DNA of 64,000 bases from Anaerolineae bacterium (GCA_023382655.1 JAHDWK010000009.1:6190-70189); one strand, 5' to 3'; positions 9,081 through 18,344 are shown, counted from the first letter of the stretch. Translations and numbers: made by a program. The notes: a model not told the origin generated them from the letters alone.

Positions 9081-9206
9081 GGCGTGAGTTTACATCAGAC
9101 CAGGGTCACAGGCACAAATTTTGGTTGGTAGTTTACAAGGGGGTGATGCAGACGGACGTTTCGTCAAAGCGCAGCATTGGCAGCAAAACGGCCGATATTT
9201 GCTTCG

Positions 9207-9536
9207 CTAACCAGTCTGAGCAAAGGTAGTATATTGGCTTTGATCCAGCACTTTGACTTCTCGCTCAATTTGATCGCCGTAATCATTTTGAGCGACTTCC
9301 AGATCGTACCGGGCCTGCAAACGCAGCCACACATCCGGGCTGGTGCCAAAATAGCGTGCTAACCGCATGGCGGTATCGGCCGTAATGGAACGTTTGCCGC
9401 TGATAATCTGGCTAATGCGCAAAGCGGGCACACCAATATCTTTGGCTACCCGATATTGGCTCAAACCCAATGGCTTCATAAAATCTTCGGCCAAAACTTC
9501 GCCAGGATGCACGGGCAATAGTTTGTCTTCCATCAT
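9207..9536 (-). CDS. higA: HigA-family antitoxin (XRE helix-turn-helix), orphan
   Basis: About 109 residues: LLPVHPGEVLAEDF leader, then an HTH with LSQYRVAKDIGVPALRISQI and the conserved SGKRSITADTAMRLARYFGT, all typical of HigA/VapI antitoxins. The frame also opens at TTG 9539, giving an extra Met; the tandem ATGs at 9536/9533 are better starts. Normally a HigB RNase gene precedes it. Here only a deleted remnant of higB is present immediately upstream (9546-9656), so the antitoxin has no intact partner in this window. Confidence 0.88.
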   Translation of the reverse strand: MMEDKLLPVHPGEVLAEDFMKPLGLSQYRVAKDIGVPALRISQIISGKRSITADTAMRLARYFGTSPDVWLRLQARYDLEVAQNDYGDQIEREVKVLDQSQYTTFAQTG

Positions 9537-9545
9537 CAATACTCC

Positions 9546-9656
9546 CTATACGCGATAATCTACAATTTCCACATCAAAGGCACAGCATATACGCCATTGA
9601 TCGTTGATACGAAAACAACAGCAAGGATCAGCATAAGAGCGAATGTTGGTGATTAA
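9546..9656 (-). pseudogene. Internally deleted higB toxin remnant
   Basis: The frame ending at 9546 translates to ITNIRSYADPCCCF followed by RINDQWRICCAFDVEIVDY-R-V. The first part resembles the HigB N-terminus (IRSFAD) and the second its conserved C-terminus (RINDQWRIxF). The roughly 50 residues that normally lie between are missing, and no standard start codon is visible. The stop is 9 bp before the higA ATG, the usual higBA spacing. Read by eye; homology search would settle it. Confidence 0.65.
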
Positions 9657-10198
9657 AATTCCTTTCTTTGACCCTTTTGCCAGGTTTTAAGGGCGGCCGA
9701 TGCGTCTGGTGTGCCAATATTGACTAAGGCCATTTCTGCTGCTTTGCGAACGTCAGAATCATATTGTTCTTCTAACGCTTCGCTCAAAGCGATAATTGCA
9801 TCATTACCCCCAATCGCGCCAAGGGCATGAGCGGCTGCTGCCCGAATATCGCTTATTTCGGCAGTCAGAGTACCCCATAGAAAGAAGTGTTGATCGAATC
9901 TTTTTTTCTCGTTGGGTATAGACGATGCTGCTTTCCAATCTTGCTCCCACTTGGCGATGAGTTGTTCACATTTTAGAGCGACGACAAGAGCCGGTATTGA
10001 GCGAACATCTCTAATTTTTCCCAGTGCTTCGGCAGCGTCAATTCTCACCCACTCATCTGAATCATTTAGCAGTAACTCACACAAAATAGGAACACATTGT
10101 GTATTTTGCAAATTCCCCAGCGTTTGAACTGCCCTCATACGGGCATCTCTATTTGGGTGATGTAATTCTTCAATTAGTTGAGTAATGTCCTTTGTCAT
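9653..10198 (-). CDS. HEAT-repeat protein
   Basis: 181 residues from ATG 10198 (a GTG two codons upstream is also possible). It contains four or five PBS-lyase/HEAT repeats: NRDARMRAVQTLGNL, DEWVRIDAAEALGKI, DIRAAAAHALGAIGG and DVRKAAEMALVNIG. Such alpha-solenoids bind proteins; no enzymatic motif is visible. The 3' end touches the higB remnant, suggesting the deletion that damaged higB ended here. Confidence 0.82.
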   Translation of the reverse strand: MTKDITQLIEELHHPNRDARMRAVQTLGNLQNTQCVPILCELLLNDSDEWVRIDAAEALGKIRDVRSIPALVVALKCEQLIAKWEQDWKAASSIPNEKKRFDQHFFLWGTLTAEISDIRAAAAHALGAIGGNDAIIALSEALEEQYDSDVRKAAEMALVNIGTPDASAALKTWQKGQRKEF

Positions 10199-10266
10199 GC
10201 CCACTTTTTATTCAGTCCCATAGGCGCGCAAGCCCACACGGCCGTACCCCTTCTCTCTACTCCTAA

Positions 10267-13200
10267 TTAAAGCGGCAGGGTCATCTGCTCCAGTTCGGCC
10301 GCCAGGGTGGCGGCCAGTTGAAAAGTGTTGGTAGATGGGCCATCTGGTGGGGTGGACACGGCCGTCAGCTTACGCAGCGCCCGCTCCTGCAAATCTACAC
10401 TGACGAGGGGATCTTGGGCCACGGCCGTTAGCACCGCCACCCCCCGTTCTTCTTCTCCCACCGCCCACAGCCATTCGCCCACACCCACCAGCACCGTATT
10501 GGCATACGTGTGCAGCCCGGCGGCGACGACCAGTTTTAACCCCTGCAAATAATAGTCCCGCGCCTGCGCCCACTGCCCCTGGCCGGTGGCTGCGTCGCCC
10601 AGCCCGGCATACGCCCGCGCCAGCCCCATCCGGTGGTGAATGTCCTGGTAAATTTGCCGCGCTTCGCCAAAAGCCTGCGCTGCGCCGTCCCATTTCCCCT
10701 GCCGTCGCTGGCTTTCACCCAACATCAGCCGGGCCATGGCCATGCCGGTCAGGTTGTCCACTTTTTGGGGTAGGGCAAAGGCGGTTTCAAAATGATCATC
10801 AGCCGCAGCAAAATCTGCCAATGCCAGCGCCGATTTGCCCAACTCCATGTGGCAATATCCTAAAAACCAGGGATCGTTGAGTGGCTGGGCCAGGGCAAAC
10901 GCCTGCCGGGCATGGTCTTGCGCGGTGGTGTAGCTGCCCAGAGCAATGCTGGCCCCAGACATTACAAAATGGGCATACGCCTCATTGCGTGGGTTTTGTT
11001 CGGCGCGAGCCTGGGCCAATGCTTTTTCACCGAGCTGTACGGCCGTCACAAAATCCGAGCGCATCCAGGCCACAATGCTGCGAATCACCGAGGGGTCGGT
11101 GCCCAGGCCGGGTGCGTGGGCGATGGCTAATTGCGCATAGAGCGTTTCGCTGGCCTGCAAGGCCGCATCCGCGTCCGCCAGTTTGCCCGAAATCATGTGG
11201 GCGTTGCCCAATTCCAGCAGGGCATAGGCCAGCACCCGTTGGGCGTCAGGTGTAGACAAGGGGGTGAGGGCGGTCACGGCCGTGTCAAACCGCCGGTAAT
11301 GCTCTTGATAGTAGCTGTAATGGGCCAGATAGAGCGCCAACGGCTGCGCCATTTTAGCCAAAACCGCCACTTCCTGATGGGCAACCGCCCACTCCCACAC
11401 TGCCCGGATGTTATCTTGTTCCTGTTTGAGGGCGGCCAGGGTGGGCAGGTCACGCTGGATTAGCTGCGGCAAACGGCCGCTGCAAAAGTCGGCATAGGCG
11501 GTGGCGTAAGCGGCCTGTGTTTCCGCAAATGTGGTGGGGATGGCTTGTAAACGGCCGTAACCAAATTGGCGTACCAACGGATGCATGGTGTAATGTGTTT
11601 GCTGGCGGCGTTGTAATAACGCCTTGTCCAACAGGTTAGTCAGCGTGCCCAGGTCAGCGCCCGCGACCTGCCGGGCTGTCGGCCGGTCAAATGGCCCCTG
11701 AAACACGGCCAGCCGGGCAAAAACAGCCTGCTCTTCAGCCGTCAGCCGCTGCCAGGTCTGGTTAAGAATCGCCTGGATGCTGCGCTGGCGTTCGGGCCGG
11801 TTGGCCTGCCGTGCCTGAAGGATGTCCAGGTCTTGCCGGATTTCGGCCACGATCTCGGCGACGGTGAGGGTTTTGGTCCAACTGGCTGCCAGTTCCAACG
11901 CCAGCGGCATACCGCCTGTCAGATGGCACAGATCAATCACACCAGGGAGTTCTTCGGCCAGGGAAAACTGAGGACGAGTGCGGCGGGCGCAGCGGGCAAA
12001 AAAGTCCAGCGCGTCAGCGTAGGGGGCGCTTTCGCCACCGGTTTCGTCGGGCAGGGCCAGGCCACCCAATGGGTACAGCCATTCGCCATGCAGGTCTAGC
12101 GGTTCGCGGGAGGTGATGAGCAGGCTGAGCCGGGGCGCGGCTGCCAGCAAATGGCCGACCAGTGTGGTCCCATCCAGCACCGATTCAAAGTTATCCAGTA
12201 CCAGCAGCAGGTGGCGCGGCGCCAGATAGTCGGCCAGTTGCATTTCCGGTGATGTGCTGCGGGTGAGGGGCAGATTGAGAGCGTCGGTCACGGCCGTGAC
12301 CAGCAGTTCACTCCCGGCCAATGACGATAAATCTACGAAGACGACGCCGTCGGGGAAGTGGGGTACGGCCGTGGCTGCCAGTTCCAGCGCCAGCCGCGTT
12401 TTGCCCATGCCACCCATACCCATGACGGTCAGCAGCCGGCAGTTGGGGTCAAGCAACTGCATCCCCAGGTGTTCCAGTTCCGCCCGGCGGCCGACGAAGG
12501 GGGTGAGGGGACGAGGAAGTGACAAGGTGAAGGGGTGAAGGGGTGACAAGGCGACAGAGTGATCTGTGTTCACCGTCCGATTGATCCAATCGGCGTCACC
12601 TTGCCACCGTCCGATTGCGGCAATCGGCGTCACCTTGTCATCTCGAATAGATTCAAAGAGGGCGGTGGTTTCCGTGGTGGGTTCAATGCCCAGTTCGTCG
12701 GCGAGCAGGCGGCGGCAGGTTTCGTATTGGGCCAGGGCGGCGCTGCGTTGGCCGCTGGCAGCCAGCAGGCGCATCAGGTGGCGGTGGCTTTCTTCGTGCC
12801 AGGGTTCGATGGCGAGCAGTTTGCGGGCCAGGGGGATGCCGGTGGTGTGGTCGTTTTGCTGCCCGGCCATGTTTAGCCATTTGCTGAGTCCGGTCACGGC
12901 CGTGTGCCGCCATTGCTCCCGCTGCCCCGTGACCCACTCTTCAAAATCTGGCGCGTTGGGCAGATAAAAGTCATCTAGAAAGTCACCGCGATAAAGGTCA
13001 AGGGGTGATTGGTGATTGGCGGTTGATTGAATCACCAATCGCCAATCACCAACCTCTAATCGCTTTTGAAATTCACTTGTATCCAACCAGAAATCAGTTA
13101 ACCCAATTTCCAAACGACTGGCTTGCAGAATCTCTGCGGGCAGGAATTTGCGTAATTTGGAGAGGGTGAGGCGCAGGTTGGCGCGGGCGGTTTCTTCGGG

Positions 13201-13380
13201 CATGTCGCCCCAGAGCAGCCCGGCCAGGGCGGTGCGGGAGTGGGGTCGCCCGGTAACGGCCAGATAAATGAGCAGCGCCTGCCCTTTGGCCGAGACGAGA
13301 TCGGCCGTGAGCGACTGCGTGAGCGACTGGTCATGGCAGGTGATGTATGGTTTTCCCAGTACGGCGAGTTGGAGCTGCAA
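10267..13380 (-). CDS. SARP/AfsR-like regulator: BTAD, NB-ARC ATPase and TPR
   Basis: 1037-residue signal-transducing transcription factor. An OmpR-like winged helix occupies about 1-95 (ALAGLLWGDMPEETARANLR), a bacterial transcriptional activator domain about 125-243, a STAND/NB-ARC ATPase about 298-600 with Walker A GMGGMGKT near 320 and Walker B LLLVLDNF near 390, and TPR repeats about 650-1000. Two interdomain linkers, about residues 107-123 and 245-297, are encoded by intergenic-type repeat DNA. It is divergent from the flavoprotein/ligase cluster at 13703-18287, which it might control; such regulators govern specialised metabolism in Actinobacteria but are abundant and mostly unassigned elsewhere. 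Confidence 0.87.
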   Translation of the reverse strand: MQLQLAVLGKPYITCHDQSLTQSLTADLVSAKGQALLIYLAVTGRPHSRTALAGLLWGDMPEETARANLRLTLSKLRKFLPAEILQASRLEIGLTDFWLDTSEFQKRLEVGDWRLVIQSTANHQSPLDLYRGDFLDDFYLPNAPDFEEWVTGQREQWRHTAVTGLSKWLNMAGQQNDHTTGIPLARKLLAIEPWHEESHRHLMRLLAASGQRSAALAQYETCRRLLADELGIEPTTETTALFESIRDDKVTPIAAIGRWQGDADWINRTVNTDHSVALSPLHPFTLSLPRPLTPFVGRRAELEHLGMQLLDPNCRLLTVMGMGGMGKTRLALELAATAVPHFPDGVVFVDLSSLAGSELLVTAVTDALNLPLTRSTSPEMQLADYLAPRHLLLVLDNFESVLDGTTLVGHLLAAAPRLSLLITSREPLDLHGEWLYPLGGLALPDETGGESAPYADALDFFARCARRTRPQFSLAEELPGVIDLCHLTGGMPLALELAASWTKTLTVAEIVAEIRQDLDILQARQANRPERQRSIQAILNQTWQRLTAEEQAVFARLAVFQGPFDRPTARQVAGADLGTLTNLLDKALLQRRQQTHYTMHPLVRQFGYGRLQAIPTTFAETQAAYATAYADFCSGRLPQLIQRDLPTLAALKQEQDNIRAVWEWAVAHQEVAVLAKMAQPLALYLAHYSYYQEHYRRFDTAVTALTPLSTPDAQRVLAYALLELGNAHMISGKLADADAALQASETLYAQLAIAHAPGLGTDPSVIRSIVAWMRSDFVTAVQLGEKALAQARAEQNPRNEAYAHFVMSGASIALGSYTTAQDHARQAFALAQPLNDPWFLGYCHMELGKSALALADFAAADDHFETAFALPQKVDNLTGMAMARLMLGESQRRQGKWDGAAQAFGEARQIYQDIHHRMGLARAYAGLGDAATGQGQWAQARDYYLQGLKLVVAAGLHTYANTVLVGVGEWLWAVGEEERGVAVLTAVAQDPLVSVDLQERALRKLTAVSTPPDGPSTNTFQLAATLAAELEQMTLPL
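12500..12560. repeat. Family G repeat (GTGAAGGG / GTGACAAG) inside the SARP gene
   Basis: Tandem 8-mers GTGACAAG, GTGAAGGG, GTGAAGGG, GTGACAAG. The same units occur at 58621-58650 and 58696-58708. Translated, they form part of the linker between the BTAD and ATPase domains. Just beyond, 12570-12640 holds a duplicated CACCGTCCGATTG segment. Confidence 0.85.
13003..13050. repeat. Inverted heptamer repeat inside the SARP gene
   Basis: Left arm of GGTGATT and related 7-mers, right arm AATCACCAATCGCCAATCAC. It can form a hairpin and encodes about 16 residues of linker between the DNA-binding and BTAD domains. Confidence 0.85.
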
Positions 13381-13702
13381 TTCTGTATTGACCCTTTTCC
13401 GCTAAAAAGGCCACGAATTTCACGAATTTTTGTAATGCTTCAGACCTGACAGGTTTATTGGTGCGCCACCTTGAAATTTTGCAAGTCAAAAACCTGTCAG
13501 GTCTCTTGTGGTTATATTCTTCGCACTCTTCGCGCCCTTAGCGGATCAAAAAGCTCAAAATTGGGTCTTTTATCATTTGGATAAACGATAAAGATACGAT
13601 GCAAAAATGATGCCCTGCTAGGATGGCATTATATCGCAACTCGCTTATTAAGACAGACTGCACAGGTTCACAAACCCGTCAGGTCTACCAGGAGAACGAA
13701 TC
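13381..13702. other. Intergenic region with ACCTGACAGGT inverted repeat
   Basis: 322 bp between divergent genes. It holds GACCTGACAGGTTT at about 13443 and the complementary AAAAACCTGTCAGGTC at about 13488-13503 (family J), plus a third partial copy near 13670. The same palindrome recurs at 37045-37092. A TATCATTTGGATAAACGATAAAGAT stretch is AT-rich and may hold promoters, but no clear -35/-10 pair is visible. No further gene seen. Confidence 0.6.
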
Positions 13703-13900
13703 ATGTATAACCAGATCAACCACAACGTACAGTCCCAATTTGACACCATCCATCGCGAATTAGTGGCGCTGCAAAACCGGCAGCAGGTGTTGCAGAACCA
13801 GCAGACCCGCCTCAATCTGCTGCACCAGTTCCAGCAGCACGGTGTTATTCGCTCAGACTATCTGGGCTTCCAGCCCCGTAGCCGCCGCCTGGTCGTTTAA
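13703..13900 (+). CDS. Small glutamine-rich coiled-coil protein
   Basis: 65 residues starting MYNQINHNVQSQFDTIHREL. A central heptad-like helix is rich in Gln and Asn (LVALQNRQQVLQNQQTRLNL) and the C-terminus is basic (RSRRLVV). A good AGGAGAAC ribosome site stands 6 bp before the ATG and codon use matches the neighbours, so it is probably real. It leads the flavoprotein cluster. Not recognised; it lacks the Cys/Ser/Thr-rich core expected of a RiPP precursor. Confidence 0.6.
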   Translation: MYNQINHNVQSQFDTIHRELVALQNRQQVLQNQQTRLNLLHQFQQHGVIRSDYLGFQPRSRRLVV

Positions 13901-13987
13901 TCGGGTTCACAAGACCGCCTTCTTTTCGGGGGATGAACGGCCGTGTCGGGCCGTTCATCCTCGCCTACATGTATTGGAGGTTTTGTC

Positions 13988-15226
13988 ATGGTTTATGACG
14001 CGATTATTGTTGGCGCTCGCTGTGCGGGCGCATCCACGGGGTTGTTGTTAGCCCGCAAAGGGCATCAGGTGTTGCTGGTTGATCGTTCGGCCGTACCCAG
14101 CGAGATTCCACATGGTCATTTCATCCACCGGGGAGGGCCGCAGCGGCTGCATTTTTGGGGAGTGTTGGCAGAGATTGAGGCGTCTGGCTGCCCGCTGGTG
14201 ACAGATGTGTTGATGTCAATGGGCGGATCACCCCTGGTGGGTAAAGGGCTGCACCTGGATGGTGTGCCCTTTGGCTGTGGGCCACGGCGGGGGGTACTGG
14301 ACAAAATCCTGGTGGACACGGCCGTGGCCGCCGGCGCCGAACTACGTGATCAGTTTGTCGTGGAGGAATTTCTCAGCGAAGATGGCCGCATTACCGGCAT
14401 CAAGGGGCGGGATTTGCGTACAGGCCACCGGTTTACCGAATACGGGCGGATCGTGATTGGGGCCGACGGCCGTAACTCCCGCCTGGCCCAGACCGTACAA
14501 GCCCCTGTATATGAAGAGCAACCGGTGGAAACCTTCTATTACTTCTCCTACTGGAGCGGCGTGCCCATTAACCGGTTGGAAGTACATGTAGGCCCGCAGC
14601 AGATCATATTTGCCTTTCCCACCAGTGATGGCCTCTTTGGCGTCTTTGTCTCCCGCCCTGTTGCCGAATTTCACCGGTTTCGCGGCGACATCGAAGCCAA
14701 TTTTATGCAGGCATTGGCCCAGGCGCCCGCATTGGCGGCGCAGGTGCGGGCAGGCCACCGCGAGGAGCGTTTTTATGGCACGGCCGATCTACCCAACTTC
14801 TTCCGCAAACCATACGGCCCCGGATGGGCGCTGGTGGGTGACGCCGGACATCACAAAGACCCCTACATGGCTTTGGGCATTGCCGATGCGCTGCGCGACG
14901 CCGAGTTGGTAGTGGAGGCGGTACATGACGGGCTGGCCGGTGTGCGTCCCATGCCGGAAGCATTGGCCGGTTACGAGCAGCAGCGCAACGAGCAGTCACG
15001 GCCCCTGTACTATGAAAATCTGGCCCGCGCCCGTTTCACACCGCCTCCTCCGGAATTTGCGCAGATACGGGCAGCGCTGCTGAAAAACCGGGATCAGGAA
15101 GATATTAACTGCTTTATGATGGTGAATTTGGGCTTGCTGCCCAGAGAAGCATTCTTCCACCCAGAAAATGTAGGGCGGATTATGCAGCGGGCAAATGTGG
15201 GAATGGCAACGGCCGTACAGGTCTAA
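13988..15226 (+). CDS. FAD-dependent oxidoreductase, geranylgeranyl reductase/monooxygenase type
   Basis: 412 residues. The N-terminal dinucleotide fold reads DAIIVGARCAGASTGLLLAR, with the FAD-ribose acidic end in LLVDR. The DG motif VIGADGRNSR sits near residue 160 and the GD motif WALVGDAGHHKDPYMALG near 280, as in group A flavin monooxygenases and geranylgeranyl reductase-like proteins. The start is chosen at 13988 because GGAGG lies 9 bp upstream; the frame opens earlier without a site. First of two flavoproteins followed by an acyl-CoA ligase, consistent with tailoring of a lipid or aromatic product. Confidence 0.87.
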   Translation: MVYDAIIVGARCAGASTGLLLARKGHQVLLVDRSAVPSEIPHGHFIHRGGPQRLHFWGVLAEIEASGCPLVTDVLMSMGGSPLVGKGLHLDGVPFGCGPRRGVLDKILVDTAVAAGAELRDQFVVEEFLSEDGRITGIKGRDLRTGHRFTEYGRIVIGADGRNSRLAQTVQAPVYEEQPVETFYYFSYWSGVPINRLEVHVGPQQIIFAFPTSDGLFGVFVSRPVAEFHRFRGDIEANFMQALAQAPALAAQVRAGHREERFYGTADLPNFFRKPYGPGWALVGDAGHHKDPYMALGIADALRDAELVVEAVHDGLAGVRPMPEALAGYEQQRNEQSRPLYYENLARARFTPPPPEFAQIRAALLKNRDQEDINCFMMVNLGLLPREAFFHPENVGRIMQRANVGMATAVQV

Positions 15227-15297
15227 AAGTAACGTGTCTTGTAATGTAATCATTCGGTGGATGTCCTGAGTGATGCCCACCAAAGGAAATAAGAACA

Positions 15298-16686
15298 ATG
15301 AAAGCAAATCAAACGAAACAGGCCATTGTTATTGGCGGCAGTATGGCCGGATTGCTCACCGCCCGCGTTTTGAGCGACTATTTTGAACGGGTCACGATTG
15401 TGGAACGGGACCCTGTGCAGGATCAGCCCGAAGCGCGTAAAGGACAGCCCCAGACACGCCATTTACATGGGCTGCTGGCTAATGGGCTGCAAATCTTCAG
15501 CTACTACTTCCCTGACTTACCGGCAGCGCTGGCCGAACTGGACATTTTTATGGGTGACATGGGGGAAACCATGCGCTGGTATACGCATGGTGGTTACCGC
15601 ATGAATTTCCATTCTGGTCTGGACGGGGTAACACTGAGCCGCCCGCAGTTGGAGTTTATGATTCGGCAGCGGGTGCTGGCCCGGCCGAATGTGACGCTGC
15701 GCGATAACTGCGCCATCAAACAACTGCTGACCACGCCGGACAAGGAGCAGGTAATCGGGGTAATGGTCGAGCAGCGGGGAACAGTGACGGAACAGGTGCG
15801 GCTAATGGCTGACTTCACTGTAGATTGCAGTGGGCGAGGGTCACGCACCCCGCAGTGGCTCAAAGAACTGGGTTATGATGCGCCGCCGGAAAGCGAGGTG
15901 AAGGTGGATGTAGGCTATGCCACGCGCCTCTATAAGCGTGATCCAGATGATCCACGTGGGCGGCAGTGGGTGTTGGTTACGCCAGATGTCGTGAACGATA
16001 ATTGTTTTGGCGGTGCTTTTGCCATAGAAAACGGCCGTTGGATTGTGACGATGGGGGGGTGGGGCGGCAACCACTGCCCCACCGATGAAGCTGGCTTTTT
16101 GGAATTTGCCCGTAACCTGCCCGCGCCCGATGTGTACAACATCATCAGCCAATCCGAGCCGATTTCGGAGATCATGACCCACAAATTCCCATCGAGCCTG
16201 CGTCGCCACTACGAAAAGCTGTCTCATTTTCCGGCGGGCTATCTGGTGTTGGGGGATACCATAGCCAGTTTTAACCCCACCTACGGGCAGGGCATGACCT
16301 CGGCAGCGATGCAGGTGCGGGTGTTGGATCAGATATTGGCGGCATCTCCATCTTTGAACAAAGTCGCGCCCGCCTTTTTCAAGAAAGCGGCCAAGGTGGT
16401 GGACATTCCCTGGCAAATGGTGGTGGGCGAAGATTTCCGCTTTGCCACCACCAGCGGTGTGAAACCGCCGGGCACGGATCTCATCAACCGATATACGGCG
16501 AAGGTGAACCGGGCCTCACATGATGATGAAGTGGTGGGAGCGGCGTTTTTACAGGTGATGAATCTGCTGGCACCTCCACCCAGTTTGTTTAAGCCGCGTG
16601 TTTTGTGGCGGGTGCTGCGTTATAAGGAGGAGCGGGAAACGGCCGTGGCTGCCCCGGCAACCCGCCAGCCAATCAGGCAAAATTAG
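15298..16686 (+). CDS. FAD-dependent monooxygenase-like protein
   Basis: 462 residues with a GGSMAGLLTARVL FAD-binding loop at about 12-24, a TVDCSGRGSRTPQWL DG-type motif near 180, and LGDTIASFNPTYGQGMTSA near 310 as the GD motif. This resembles 2-polyprenyl-6-methoxyphenol hydroxylase-like and halogenase-like flavoproteins. The halogenase WxWxIP signature is not visible. AAAGGAAAT serves as ribosome site. It is about 70 bp after the first flavoprotein and 11 bp before the ligase, so probably one operon. Substrate unknown. Confidence 0.83.
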   Translation: MKANQTKQAIVIGGSMAGLLTARVLSDYFERVTIVERDPVQDQPEARKGQPQTRHLHGLLANGLQIFSYYFPDLPAALAELDIFMGDMGETMRWYTHGGYRMNFHSGLDGVTLSRPQLEFMIRQRVLARPNVTLRDNCAIKQLLTTPDKEQVIGVMVEQRGTVTEQVRLMADFTVDCSGRGSRTPQWLKELGYDAPPESEVKVDVGYATRLYKRDPDDPRGRQWVLVTPDVVNDNCFGGAFAIENGRWIVTMGGWGGNHCPTDEAGFLEFARNLPAPDVYNIISQSEPISEIMTHKFPSSLRRHYEKLSHFPAGYLVLGDTIASFNPTYGQGMTSAAMQVRVLDQILAASPSLNKVAPAFFKKAAKVVDIPWQMVVGEDFRFATTSGVKPPGTDLINRYTAKVNRASHDDEVVGAAFLQVMNLLAPPPSLFKPRVLWRVLRYKEERETAVAAPATRQPIRQN

Positions 16687-16697
16687 GAGAAGAACCG

Positions 16698-18287
16698 GTG
16701 ATTTACAAAAGCCCAATTCCTGATGTGGTGATTCCAAATGCTTCGGTGACTGATTTTCTGCTGCCCCGGCTGGCGGCGCATGGCGACCGGGCGGCGCTGA
16801 TTGATGGGCCGAGCGGCCGTACCATCAACTTCCCGCAGCTACAAGGCATGATCCATATGTTGGCCGGTGGGCTGCAAAAACGCGGCCTGCAAAAAGGGGA
16901 CATCGTGGCCATTTACCTGCCCAATTTGCCGGAATTTGCCCCCATCTTTTATGGCACGCTGCTGGCGGGCGGCGCCGCCACGCCCATCAACCCGCTGTAT
17001 ACGCCGGGTGAACTGGCGCACCAACTGCGCGACACGCGCGCCCGTTTCCTGTTCACCATTCCCCATTTCCTGGCGAATGCCCAGGCTGCCGCCGGGGAAG
17101 CCTTTGTCGAAGAGATTTTTGTCCTAGGTGAGGCGGAGGGAGCCACTCCCTTTGCCACCTTGTTCCAGCATGATGGGCAGCGGCAGCCGGTGGTCATTCA
17201 ACCGCAAGAGGACACGGCCGTGATCCTCTATTCCAGCGGCACTACCGGCCTGCCCAAAGGGGTCATGCTCACCCATCATAACCTGCTGGCAAACGTTTTG
17301 CAGATAGAGGCGTTGGCCGGACATCTGGCCTATTTCCCGGAGGATGTGGTGCTGGGTATTGCTCCCTTTTTCCACACGATGGGGCTGACGATGGTGCTGG
17401 GGCTGTCCATGATTCGCGGCTGTGCCCTGGTGACGATGCCCCGTTTTGACCTGGCGCAATTCCTGGAACTGATCCAGCGGTACGGGGTGACGTTTACCAT
17501 CGTTGCCCCGCCCATTGTGTTGGCCATGGCCAAACATCCCCTGGTAGACCAGTACGATCTCTCCTCGCTGCGCCTCATCGCGTCTGGGGCCGCGCCATTG
17601 AGCAAGGAGGTGGAGGTGGCGTTTGAAACGCGGCTGGGCTGTTGGGTGATGCAGGGTTATGGCCTGACGGAAGCATCGGCGGTGGTGTGCGCGGGGCCGC
17701 TGGTCAGAAGCACGAATAAACCGGGCACTGTTGGTTTTGTTGTCCCCAACACGGAGGTGCAGATTGTGGACGTGGTGACGGGGATGGCGCTTGGGCCAGG
17801 GGAGAGAGGCGAATTGTGGCTGCGCGGCCCGCAGGTGATGAAGGGATACCTGAACAACCCGGACGCCACCGCCGCCATGTTGGACAGCAACGGCTGGCTG
17901 CACACCGGGGATATTGCCACTGTGGATGAGGATGGCTACTTTTACATTGTAGACCGGCTGAAGGAGTTGATTAAGTATAAGGGGTTCCAGGTAGCCCCGG
18001 CGGAGTTGGAGGCGGTATTGTTGGGGCACACAGCCGTGGCCGATGCCTGTGTCATTGGCAAACCGGACGAAGAAGCAGGGGAACTGCCCAAAGCGTTCAT
18101 CGTCCTCAAAGCCGCCGCCCAGCCAGAAGAGATTATGGCCTATGTGGCTGAGCGGGTTGCCCCGTACAAGAAAGTCCGCGAGATTGAGTTTAGTGAGGCC
18201 ATTCCCAAGTCGCCCACCGGCAAAATTTTGCGCCGGGTATTGGTAGAGCAAGAACGGGAAAGGGTGACGGCCGTAGCCGCTAATTGA
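16698..18287 (+). CDS. AMP-dependent acyl-CoA ligase (4-coumarate/long-chain type)
   Basis: 529 residues from a GTG start with AGGAGA 8 bp upstream. All adenylate-forming motifs are present: VILYSSGTTGLPKG near 175, YGLTEASAV near 320, HTGDIATVDEDGYFYIVDR near 400, and the catalytic lysine in SPTGKILRR near 506. It activates a carboxylic acid as acyl-AMP and then acyl-CoA. No carrier-protein domain is attached. It closes the three-enzyme cluster and would supply or consume the substrate of the two flavoproteins. Confidence 0.92.
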   Translation: MIYKSPIPDVVIPNASVTDFLLPRLAAHGDRAALIDGPSGRTINFPQLQGMIHMLAGGLQKRGLQKGDIVAIYLPNLPEFAPIFYGTLLAGGAATPINPLYTPGELAHQLRDTRARFLFTIPHFLANAQAAAGEAFVEEIFVLGEAEGATPFATLFQHDGQRQPVVIQPQEDTAVILYSSGTTGLPKGVMLTHHNLLANVLQIEALAGHLAYFPEDVVLGIAPFFHTMGLTMVLGLSMIRGCALVTMPRFDLAQFLELIQRYGVTFTIVAPPIVLAMAKHPLVDQYDLSSLRLIASGAAPLSKEVEVAFETRLGCWVMQGYGLTEASAVVCAGPLVRSTNKPGTVGFVVPNTEVQIVDVVTGMALGPGERGELWLRGPQVMKGYLNNPDATAAMLDSNGWLHTGDIATVDEDGYFYIVDRLKELIKYKGFQVAPAELEAVLLGHTAVADACVIGKPDEEAGELPKAFIVLKAAAQPEEIMAYVAERVAPYKKVREIEFSEAIPKSPTGKILRRVLVEQERERVTAVAAN

Positions 18288-18344
18288 ACTGTTTGTCGTA
18301 TCCTAAATGTGTTACGCTATATGTGATATGGAGTGATTGCCAAA

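Noticed and set aside
9207..9656. Complete HigBA toxin-antitoxin system
   Set aside because: HigB lacks its central part and a start codon, so only the antitoxin is intact.
13703..13900. 65-residue protein as a RiPP precursor
   Set aside because: Glutamine-rich coiled coil without a leader/core pattern, and no maturation enzyme such as a YcaO, LanM or radical SAM protein nearby.
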